Shown here: one piece after another, positions 9,171-15,589 of the stretch
Position numbering within the stretch: the first letter of the stretch is position 1
Layout: every line of letters begins with the position of its first letter
Source: Baffinella frigidus
Taxonomy: Eukaryota; Cryptophyceae; Cryptomonadales; Baffinellaceae
Assembly: GCA_026770585.1 (NCBI GenBank)
Contig: MU646652.1
Span: 398,213-418,547, forward strand
Length of the DNA stretch: 20,335 nt
Direction of reading: 5' to 3'
Made by a program: the position numbers and the translations under genes
The notes under the pieces: model-generated
The model's input: only the letters and a program-made list of their open reading frames with translations
The model's database searches: none
Told to the model about the DNA's origin: nothing

Positions 9171-9335
9171 GAAACAACGCACTTTTTCCATAAACGTACT
9201 TTACTCATAACCGCACTTTTCTCTCTGGGCATGGCATGGGCTGCTGCTGCCGCTCGTTTCGATCCGAAATAAACGCACTTTTCTCACAACGCACTTTTCT
9301 CGCAAACGCACGTTTCTGATAATCGCAGTTTCCTC
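9170..9335. repeat. Minisatellite of AACGCACTTTTCTC units
   Basis: Units of about 14-16 bases (AACGCACTTTT, AACGTACTTTA, AACCGCACTTTTCTC, AAACGCACGTTTCTGA, AATCGCAGTTTCCTC) in two clusters, 9174-9223 and 9270-9333. Each cluster is followed by a (T)GGGCA(T/G)GG segment. Confidence 0.7.
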
Positions 9336-9564
9336 CTGGGCAGGGGTGCTGGTGCTTCTCCCAGTGCTCCTCCTCCTCTACTGCGTCGTCGCTCTCTGGA
9401 TCGAGGTCTCCCCCCCTCCCCGCCTTGTCACCGAATCACTCATCCCGGGGGCGGCAGGGCGTGCTCTTCTCTCGGCTTCTTATCGAACAAGGCCTCCTCT
9501 CACGTTTCTCTATTAGCACGCCCTGGTCTCCGCCCCATCCCACCTTGTCAAGCTAGGGGGGCGG

Positions 9565-9660
9565 CCACTTAGCAGCCACCGGGGCCTTCACGGATGCAGT
9601 CCATCTCATCGATTTGTACTAGAATCTCATCCATGGCCCAGGAACCTAACCGGAATTTTC
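9565..9660. mobile_element. CCACTTAGCAGCC-family fragment
   Basis: Left end CCACTTAGCAGCCACCGGGG, then CTTCACGGATGCAGTCCATC and ACTAGAATCTCATCCATGGC, in the opposite orientation to the copies at 3985 and 5839. The far end is not clear. A palindrome, ACCTTGAATTCAAGGT (9661-9676), adjoins it. Confidence 0.65.
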
Positions 9661-9825
9661 ACCTTGAATTCAAGGTAAAATGGTCTTCGCTCGCTGCTGA
9701 CTGGACGGTTTGCCCTTCTCTCGGTTTCTTTGCGTGTCCTCTCCGCCCCATCCCACCGTGGTACCCTGCATGTACACCGTGCCTCTTTTCACGCGCTGGG
9801 CCCTCTGGGGATGAACCCCACGTGG

Positions 9826-9958
9826 GCATAGCCGGAGTGACTTTACACAAGGCATGGCCGGAGTGACTTTACACAAGGCACAGCCGTAGTGACTTTACAC
9901 ACGTCAACTTAGGCATAGCCGGAGTGACTTCGCACAAGCCACTCCGGCTATGCTTAAG
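9826..9958. repeat. Tandem GCCGGAGTGACTTTACACA repeat ending in a hairpin
   Basis: Four units of about 26 bp, GCATAGCCGGAGTGACTTTA then CACAAG, start near 9826, 9852, 9878 and 9912. The last unit is followed at once by its own inverted copy, so 9908-9926 and 9940-9958 form a 19-bp stem with one mismatch. Single related copies lie at 8618-8645, 10316-10343 and, inverted, 12377-12402. Confidence 0.8.
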
Positions 9959-9959
9959 T

Positions 9960-10430
9960 AGGGTGTATCCCCAGACTTCTCTGCAGGACCCTTCATCACG
10001 CGGTCTCTCTCGTCATGAGAGTGTGTTGTGTCGCATGACGAGAGACATCATGATCACCACCAACACGCCCGCCGTGTATGCACCCCCACCGAGGCAGTGT
10101 CTCAACAGGAACCTGATTACGCGGGGCTCCCACCAACCCTCACGGAAGGACCAAATCGTCAATTCTGACACCTTAAATTTACCCGGCGGAGAGGTCAGAT
10201 CTGACCCCTTTGTCAAAGGAAAGTGGCACCAAAACCTCGTCGATTTGGTCCGATTGTGAGGGTTGGTGGTCCCTGACGGGATTCCTGAGGTGGTGTGAGT
10301 CTGGAGATGCAGTCCCGTGTAGGATGGCCGGAGTGACGTTACCACGATTGGGCAGGCGATATTCTTGGTGGCGGGGATGTGCGAACTTTGTCGCGAGCGC
10401 TGGTGGCGCGGCGCGGTCCGCCCCCCCCCC
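9960..10430. other. Gene-free stretch
   Basis: Contains an inverted pair TCTCTCGTCATG/CATGACGAGAGA (about 10006-10045), a GGTCAGATCTGACC palindrome (about 10192-10205) and one GGATGGCCGGAGTGACG repeat copy. Minus-strand frames across it run into the adjoining microsatellite; no domain is recognised. Confidence 0.45.
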
Positions 10431-10479
10431 CGAGAGAGTGAGAGAGTGCTCCCTTTCCCCCATACGTGTGTGTATGTGC

Positions 10480-10507
10480 GAGAGACAGAGGGAGAGAGAG
10501 ACAGAGA

Positions 10508-10553
<46 letters not shown>

Positions 10554-10556
10554 AAT

Positions 10557-10619
<63 letters not shown>

Positions 10620-10648
10620 AATAGAGAGAGCGAGAGAGAGAGAGAGAA
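10480..10648. repeat. GA/CT microsatellite (about 165 bp)
   Basis: Long GA tract with AAATAGAGAG and CAGAGAG interruptions. Confidence 0.95.
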
Positions 10649-10775
10649 CCCCCCCTCACCCCCCGACTGACGAGTGAGCAAGTGATCCCGTGCTCCCTCA
10701 CGAATGAGAGACTGGTCCCGTACCCCCTCACCAGTGAGAGAGGGATCCCGTACCCCAATACGAGTGTGTGTGCGT
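10649..10775. repeat. Minisatellite, period about 31 bp, between two GA tracts
   Basis: About four units of GATCCCGTACCCCCTCACGA followed by GTGAGAGAG, each differing at a few bases, then a short GTGTGTG tract. Confidence 0.75.
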
Positions 10776-10789
10776 TTGTGTGTCTGTGT

Positions 10790-10807
10790 GTGAGAGAGGG
10801 GGGGGGC

Positions 10808-10852
<45 letters not shown>

Positions 10853-10890
10853 TGGAGAAAGAGAGAGAGAGAGAGAGAGAGAGGGATAGA
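10790..10890. repeat. GA/CT microsatellite
   Basis: GA tract of about 95 bases following a TGTGTGTG and G-run, ending at GGGATAGACA and an A-run. Confidence 0.95.
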
Positions 10891-11016
10891 CAAAAAAAAA
10901 CGATATCTGTATGGTGCCACCATGGACGCAGGAAAGCCGGTTTCGCAAAAGCAATTGATAGACTGAGGAGTAGGGGGGGGCACCGCCGACACCCAACAGT
11001 ATGGCCCTGTTGTGTA

Positions 11017-11122
11017 CAGGGGTACCTCGCTTATAAGAAACCGCAGCACCCCCCTAGGACCAGCATAGGGCCTGAGGCATGGTTCTAGGGGGGGGCGGTT
11101 TCTTATAAGCGAGGTACCCCTG
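11017..11122. mobile_element. MITE-like element, CAGGGGTACC family (106 bp)
   Basis: Terminal inverted repeats CAGGGGTACCTCGCTTATAA and its complement, continuing through GAAACCGC, flanked by TA at 11015-11016 and 11123-11124. First of three copies set close together. Confidence 0.85.
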
Positions 11123-11164
11123 TATTCCTAGGCGTATGCACCCTACAGCTGTACCGTAGACGTG

Positions 11165-11282
11165 CAGGGGTACCTCGCTCATAAGAAACCAACCCCTCCT
11201 AGGACCCTGTATTAGGACCATGCCTAGGGTCCAGTGGTGGTCGTAGGGGGTTGGTTGGTTTCTTATGAGCGAGGTGCCCATG
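11165..11282. mobile_element. MITE-like element, CAGGGGTACC family (118 bp)
   Basis: Same inverted ends with the AAGAAACCAACC inner extension. The right end has mutated to GAGGTGCCCATG. The right flank is TA, the left flank TG, so the left half of the duplication has decayed. About 42 bases separate it from the previous copy. Confidence 0.8.
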
Positions 11283-11291
11283 TAGGCGCTA

Positions 11292-11479
11292 CAGGGGTAT
11301 CTTAGCTATAAGAACACGGGTGCTCCGAAATCGGTCGGTGTCTGTTTTGTTAATTTAGTACCAGAGGGTTGACTAAAGGCAAGATTTAGTTAACCCTCTG
11401 GTACTAAATTAAGGAAACCGGGGGGGCAAATCCGGTCTGTGTTCTTAAGTTCTGGTTTCTTATAGCCCAGACACCCATG
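11292..11479. mobile_element. Diverged CAGGGGTA-family element carrying an inner palindrome
   Basis: Ends CAGGGGTATCTTAGCTATAA and TTATAGCCCAGACACCCATG are degenerate versions of the family ends, with TA at 11290-11291 and 11480-11481. Its interior contains an unrelated near-perfect inverted repeat (11350-11412) absent from the other copies. Confidence 0.65.
11350..11412. repeat. Near-perfect inverted repeat (hairpin) nested in an element
   Basis: Arms TTAATTTAGTACCAGAGGGT (11350 on) and its complement ending at 11412, about 22 bp each, with a loop of about 20 bases. It may be a separate small fold-back element inserted in the older one. Confidence 0.8.
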
Positions 11480-11497
11480 TACGGCGTGTGGGGTGAA

Positions 11498-11600
11498 ACC
11501 ATCAAGTAACCCCGGCATGCACGGGGTCCCGCAGCCGGTAGGTGGGGTTTGACCATCAAGTAACCCTGGCATGATTTGACCATCAAGTAACACTGTCCCT
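11498..11600. repeat. Three direct copies of ACCATCAAGTAACCC
   Basis: ACCATCAAGTAACCCCGGCATG near 11500, ACCATCAAGTAACCCTGGCATG near 11552 and ACCATCAAGTAACACTG near 11579, the last two adjoining. Confidence 0.75.
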
Positions 11601-11814
11601 GCAGGAACGGAAAGCTTCGGCAGGCAAGGAGCGCAAGGAGAGGAAGAAGCGAGACTGAAGAGGAGAGGACACGAGACTGTGATTCAACGTATCACGTCGG
11701 GCCATCAACGTAAGGCGTCCAGAGAGGCCTCCAACTAAGTGTTTCTGGGACCCCCGAACACTCCCACCAACTGTATAGCCGCCCCAGCCTGCGGTAGGGG
11801 GGGTCAAGCACCGG

Positions 11815-11985
11815 AATAGGGGGGGCAAATCCGGTCAAATTGACGGCCAAGGCCTCGCAACTTAAGGGCCGTCAAATTTGACGGCCAAGGAATGGGGGGG
11901 GGGTAAAAGGAATAGGGGGGTAATTTTTCCCCCCTATTCCTTGGCCGTCAAATTTGAGGGCAAGGCCTCGCCACTTAAGGGATAC
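11815..11985. repeat. Nested inverted repeats (CCAAGG...CGTCAAATTTGACGG)
   Basis: GCCGTCAAATTTGACGGC is a perfect palindrome at about 11868-11885. It is flanked by GGCCAAGGCCTCGC...CTTAAGGG, with an inverted GGAATAGGGGGG/CCCCCCTATTCC pair around 11909-11942, then a further CCTTGGCCGTCAAATTTGA copy. GGGGGGCAAATCCGGTC also occurs at 11421-11437. Confidence 0.7.
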
Positions 11986-11989
11986 TGAG

Positions 11990-12425
11990 GAGTGAGCCAG
12001 GCACGCCTCTGGGTCATGCTACCACTCGGTGGGCTACGAGGGTTTAGGTGACCCCGGATTCCGGGGTGTTACGTGACCAATTCGCATTAGAAAAAAATAA
12101 TTGTCTTCAGGTAAGGTGACTTTTGATGAAAGGTTCGTAGTCCACCGTGTGATGAGTGGTTTTGAATAAAAAGCACGTGAAAATCCGAGCTGCCACACGA
12201 GGCTATCTCTGCGAACAGATTGATCTGTCAATTATTGGATTATTGCCCAATAAACACGCCAAAAGTCAGCAATTGGTCACGTACCTGCACGGTTTCCGTG
12301 CAGGCTTTCCCACAAAACCCTGAAACGTCCATTTTTTCTGTTCGGAGCCTGCCCCCCCACCGGGGCAAGTCTAGGCATAAAGTCACTTTGGTCATCCTAC
12401 ACAAGACTGTATCCCCCAACCTACA
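11990..12425. other. Gene-free stretch
   Basis: Mostly unique sequence of moderate GC content, with one inverted copy of the GGCCGGAGTGACTTTA-type repeat (12377-12402). Short frames on both strands without recognisable domains. Confidence 0.4.
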
Positions 12426-12427
12426 TG

Positions 12428-12529
12428 TATCCCTCAAGTGGCGGTCGAATTTGACCGCCAACAGGTCCTAGGCAGGTCCTATGGCCATACGGTAGGGCAT
12501 ATCAGCCTACTGACCACTTGAGGGATACA
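12428..12529. mobile_element. Inverted-repeat element, GTATCCCTCAAGTGG ends
   Basis: GTATCCCTCAAGTGG at the left and CCACTTGAGGGATAC at the right are perfect 15-bp inverted ends about 100 bp apart. The inside includes GGCGGTCGAATTTGACCGCC, a near palindrome. No target duplication could be fixed by eye. Confidence 0.7.
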
Positions 12530-12544
12530 GCAGACCCCAGGGGT

Positions 12545-12777
12545 GCACAACTGTAACGGGGATCGGGGGGGGTAGAGCCGGGGCGCGGGGGCAGGGGGGC
12601 AGTACAGGGGTACCTCGCTCACAAGAAACCGCCTCCCCCCAGGACCCTACAGTAGGGGCATGCCTAGGGCCCTATGGTGGCCCTAGGGGGGGGTGGTTTC
12701 TTATGAGCGAGGTACCCCTGTACGTGTGGCCATCGCACTTGGACCACAGCGACGCAGTGACCGCTGCAAGGGGTGGG
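12545..12777 (-). pseudogene. Duplicated PRELI exon 1/intron 1 fragment, interrupted by a TA-flanked element
   Basis: Bases 12545-12604 match 15117-15176 of PRELI intron 1, and 12723-12776 match 15177-15231 of exon 1 with only a few differences. In the copy a Tyr codon has become Cys and one A is lost from the AAAGGGG run, breaking the frame, so it is a dead exon copy. The match is interrupted exactly at a TA by a 116-bp inverted-repeat element (12605-12720). The copy still encodes AAVTASLWSK on the minus strand. Confidence 0.8.
12605..12720. mobile_element. MITE-like element, CAGGGGTACC ends, TA flanks (116 bp)
   Basis: Left end CAGGGGTACCTCGCTC and right end GAGCGAGGTACCCCTG are inverted copies, extended inward by AAGAAACC/GGTTTCTT. 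TA lies on both sides (12603-12604 and 12721-12722). The interior is a G/C-rich palindrome-like CCTAGGACC...CCCTAGGGGG block. No coding capacity. The related PRELI exon 1 sequence at 15172-15180 has a single TA and no element, so insertion with TA duplication, as in Tc1/mariner-type MITEs, is well supported. Confidence 0.85.
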
Positions 12778-12780
12778 CGC

Positions 12781-12807
12781 TTTCTTATGAGCGAGGTACC
12801 CGTGCAG
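12781..12807. mobile_element. Solo right end of the CAGGGGTACC family
   Basis: TTTCTTATGAGCGAGGTACC followed by CGTGCAG, with no matching left end nearby. It directly follows the duplicated PRELI exon fragment, so it may mark the breakpoint of that duplication. Confidence 0.7.
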
Positions 12808-12894
12808 ACCAGCAATGGCGCACCTCCCCCGGAGTACACAGGCGCCACGATCCCCTGCGCACTGCTTCTTTGCACTGCTTCAAATTGAGGATCC

Positions 12895-13260
12895 CGTGGG
12901 AGGGGGGGGTGGGGTTTTTTGCAAAAAGGGGGAGGGGGGTTGTAAGAAGGGTGAGGCGGGTTTGTGAGGAGGGGGGGGGGGGGGGGGCTTTTTTTTCAGC
13001 TGCTTTGTATTTACATTGAGGACCACGCAATCGCCTCTAACAGTGTCCCACGTCGGAACCCCCCACTGCACCTTCACAACCCGCCTCACCCCTTGTGTAC
13101 ACCCCCCCTACCCCCCCTCCTCGCAACCCGCCTCGCCCCTTTTTACAACCCCAACCCCCACCTCCAACCCCCCACCGGAGCCTCGAGTCGTCCCGTCCAG
13201 AACGCACAGAGTTCTCTGCCGGATGCCCCCCTCCCTACGTTCCAGGCGGCCGAATCCCCG
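12895..13260. other. G-rich then C-rich stretch, no supported gene
   Basis: 12900-13000 contains G-runs and an overall GGGTTTTTTGCAAAAAGGGGG pattern; 13055-13190 is C-rich with CCCGCCTCACCCCTTTTTAC-like words. The two halves are broadly complementary (GTTGTAAGAAGGGTGAGGCGGGTTTG against ACAACCCGCCTCACCCC), so this may be a decayed fold-back structure around 12900-13160. Confidence 0.5.
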
Positions 13261-13273
13261 GCACCCCAGCGTA

Positions 13274-13392
13274 CATGGGTACCTCGCTCATAAGAAACTG
13301 CAGCCCCCCCCAAGGACCACCATAGGGCCCTAGGCATGGTCCTACTGTAGGTTCCTAGGGGGTGGCGGTTTCTTATGAGCGAGGTTCCCCTG
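13274..13392. mobile_element. MITE-like element, CAGGGGTACC family (119 bp)
   Basis: Ends CATGGGTACCTCGCTCATAA and TTATGAGCGAGGTTCCCCTG, inner AAGAAACTGC/GGCGGTTTCTT. Flanks TA (13272-13273) and CA (13393-13394). A short host sequence, AATCCCC..CACCCCAGCGTAC, lies on the left and a related copy on the right (13403-13427). Confidence 0.8.
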
Positions 13393-13431
13393 CATCATTC
13401 GGCAGAATCCCCGACACACCAGCGTACCCCT

Positions 13432-13700
13432 GCACCAGCCTGGCCAGCCGAGATTCCCGCTGAATCAAATCGCGCAACGACTGCCCACCCCCACCTCCCT
13501 GGCATGTCGCTCCTGTCGAGACGCCATCCCGTTCCCTCCCTTCGTTGCCCTCGTCAGACTCGCCGCCCTCACCTTCCTCCCAGCCCCCTCCCCGCCCCCC
13601 CGCCGCGCCATCGCCCGCCTCCCCCCGAGCCTTCGCAGCTTCGTCGCAGAAGGAGAGATGCGACTCCCGCCACCGCCGGCAGAATCCTGCCAAGGACACG
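13432..13700 (-). CDS. Possible but unproven coding exon, acidic/glycine-rich
   Basis: The minus frame over 13699-13373 reads SFCDEAAKARGEAGDGAAGG, an acidic Gly/Glu linker, then SLRDLIQRESRLARLVQG, a plausible helix, before running into the element at 13392. The composition could simply mirror the C-rich plus strand. On the plus strand a good donor, CTGG|GTAAGT, lies at 13782-13783, so a plus-strand exon is a competing reading. No family recognised. Confidence 0.25.
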
Positions 13701-13819
13701 CAGGGTCACAACGAGGGGCTGCCAAATTTCTGCTGGACCAGGTCGGTCCACCGCCGTTGCAGCGTAGGCCCATCGCTGGGTAAGTTTTTTCCATTTTAAA
13801 TCTGAGAGAGACTGTACAG

Positions 13820-13971
13820 ACCCACGCAGCGGGCTACGAAGGGATTTCGTTAATAACCCATAGGATAATAGGTTAGGCCATCCGTATGGACATAGTGTTG
13901 TTGCTATGGGTATCCTAACCCAAACCTAATTGATTGTCAATCAGGTTTGCCTTCGTAGCCCACTGTGTGGC
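13820..13971. mobile_element. Inverted-repeat element, GGGCTACGAAGG ends
   Basis: Left CCCACGCAGCGGGCTACGAA and right TTCGTAGCCCACTGTGTGG are inverted copies of about 21 bp. The interior has AACCCATAGGATAATAGGTT with an inverted GGGTATCCTAACCC. A partly similar sequence (CCTTCGAAGGGATTTCGAAT...AACCCCTAAG) lies at about 5232-5265. Confidence 0.7.
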
Positions 13972-13973
13972 CC

Positions 13974-14275
13974 GACCAAATGCCGTCCCTTCTAGAAGAT
14001 ACAGCGTCAAGGCAGCACAAACCCCCAGGGCCACGACTGCCCTCCAAACGCTTACAACCTTCTAACTCTGTCTGCGTGAATCGGGTCTCCTCAAATCGAG
14101 GAGACAACAAGTTGATTCCCCTGTTCTGTCGCACTAATCTGTCAACGTTTAGTGTGACAACGATCTGTCAACCCGACTGACGCAAAGATGAAGAAACTTA
14201 CGCATGCCCCCGACCAAACGCCATATTTGAGAAGATACCGCGTGGGCACGACAGCACAAAAAGGCAAGGCAGCGC
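13974..14275. repeat. Duplicated segment downstream of the PRELI-like gene
   Basis: CCGACCAAATGCCGTCCCTT...AGAAGATACAGCG...GGCAGCACAAA at 13972-14022 is echoed at 14210-14265 (CCGACCAAACGCCATATTTG, AGAAGATACCGCG, ACAGCACAAA). The second copy overlaps the last, non-conserved part of the PRELI reading frame, another reason to doubt that tail. Confidence 0.6.
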
Positions 14276-15266
14276 GCGGGCGGTGGATCGCACCTTCGAT
14301 GTACTTCTCGCCCTTGGCCACGTTGCTGAGCAGCTTCGAGGCTGCCCACGCCTCCACCTTCCCCGCTATGTACCCCACCTTCACCGCTGCCTCGCCCAGC
14401 TGTGGCTTCCACGACGCCGCCTGCTTCAGGTTTTGGGGGTTGGGGTTTGGGCAGCCCCTTTAGGGGTCAGGGGTTTCGGGGTTTGGGGTTTCGGGGTTCC
14501 GGGGGTTAGGGGTTAGGGTTTCGGGGTGTAGGGTTTACGACCCCCCCGGGTGCGACGCCGCGGCCTAGAGCGCAGGCACGGCACTCTACGCACAGTCGCA
14601 GGGCAGAATGCAAGCTGGCAGTGCTGGCGGGGAGTGGAGGATCCTGTGGGAGCGGCAATGACCTGCGCGGCGATCTCGGCAGCGCTCAGCGGGCCTGTCC
14701 GGTCGGTGTCGGCGGGACGGCGCTTTGGAAACGCCTTCACGAAGATGGAGATTTGATAGCGCGTCTGGTCAGGCTGCGCGGGCGCGGGCGTGTACGTCGA
14801 CTCGCTGAGTGCGTGCATCACCGAGGTGCAGTTGATGTTGCACGTTGTCACCGACATCTGTTGGGTCGCGGGGTCCACGACGACTGTCTCGAGCATGTGC
14901 ATCTGACGCACTGGCACGAACGGTTGGATGAACGCTGGCAGCGAACCCTTCATGGTCAGCAGCCGCGTGCTATGCAGCCGACCCTCCTCGTCGATGTGCC
15001 TGTCAAGCACCTCAACGTCTCGCACGTACCTGGGGAATAGCAACGCACGTGAGCCTCCGAGCTGTGTCAGGCCGCAGGGCGAAAGAAGGAGGGCCTTTCC
15101 CCCAGCGTAGCACAGCGTGCACAACCGCAGCGGGAACGGGTGGGTCGAGCCGAAGCGCGGGGGCAAGGGGGCATTACTTGTGGCCATCGTACTTGGACCA
15201 CAGCGACGCAGTGACCGCTGCAAAGGGGTGGTTGTAGAGGATGTCCTGCAGGGCTTGCTTGACCAT
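14142..15266 (-). CDS. PRELI/MSF1 (Ups1-like) family phospholipid-transfer protein, three exons
   Basis: Minus-strand exons I infer: 15266-15178 (ATG at 15266, 29 codons plus two bases), 15029-14663, and 14420 down to a stop at 14142 or to a possible donor at 14294. Exon 1 reads ...YNHPFAAVTASLWSKYDGH, the family N terminus with its His-Pro and Lys-Tyr. The split codon AA|G gives Lys. Exon 2 carries RHIDEEGRLHSTRLLT, the most conserved PRELI block, then LPAFIQPFVP, ETVVVDPATQQM, NINCTSVMHALSESTY and the terminal strand YQISIFVKAF. Exon 3 gives KVEAWAASKLLSNVAKGEKY, the family's C-terminal helix. Introns are GT-AG: 15177-15030 (148 nt) and 14662-14421 (242 nt). Family members shuttle phosphatidic acid or phosphatidylserine across the mitochondrial intermembrane space with an Mdm35/TRIAP1-type partner. 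The start fits the family's short N-terminal lead, and an in-frame TGA lies about 20 codons upstream. The last 50 or so residues before 14142 look unlike the family, so a further 3' exon is possible. Confidence 0.85.
14421..14662 (-). other. PRELI-like gene intron 2 with telomere-like 3' half
   Basis: On the minus strand the donor is CAG|GTCATT and the acceptor TGAAGCAG|GCG. The last half (about 14432-14536) is degenerate telomere-like repeat, which on the plus strand reads GGGGTTTCGGGGTT and TTAGGG, so the pre-mRNA is C-rich. The acceptor context AAGCAG|GCG matches that of intron 4 of the neighbouring coiled-coil gene. Confidence 0.75.
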
Positions 15267-15589
15267 CTGGAAGAGCGCCTCCGCGGGTGCTGCCTCGGAG
15301 AAGCTCACGAGAACTGCAGCCCCGATTGTTCACGCCACCAGCCCCGATCAAAGATAAAAATACACCTCTCTCGCCTCGCCTGGCTGGGGCCGGGGTCAAA
15401 AACGCTAAAATACAGTTTTAGTTTCGTTTTAAAAGTAAAACTTTTGGCCTTCGAAAAGGGGGGTTAAAACACATTTATCAGTTTTTTTAATCGCTCAGCC
15501 GTTGAAAGAGGGGGGGTTCGGTGTTCCTGCTGGTTTGTTGTTGTGAACCCCGGCTGTCCAAGTTTGTTTGTAAGAAGTAGCTAGCCGAA
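15267..15589. promoter_or_regulatory. Shared intergenic region of a divergent gene pair
   Basis: About 320 bases lie between the inferred start codons of the PRELI-like gene (leftward) and the CFAP210-like gene (rightward), so any promoters must lie here or overlap exon 1. It is AT-richer than the exons, with GTTTTAAAAGTAAAAC, a near palindrome at about 15427-15442, and T-runs near 15480. No clear TATA box is visible. The minus frame stays open about 20 codons upstream of 15266, so the PRELI 5' end could be slightly longer. Confidence 0.5.

Noticed and set aside
9826-9958. Possible CRISPR-like array
   Set aside because: Units adjoin almost directly with no unique spacers, and the setting is eukaryotic.
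10013-11049. Long minus-strand frames rich in SLSLSL and plus-strand frames rich in RERERE
   Set aside because: They are translations of GA/CT microsatellites, open in several frames at once, with no domain outside the repeat.
14550-15040. Plus-strand frames over the PRELI exon
   Set aside because: They are antisense to a well-conserved PRELI domain with matching splice sites.
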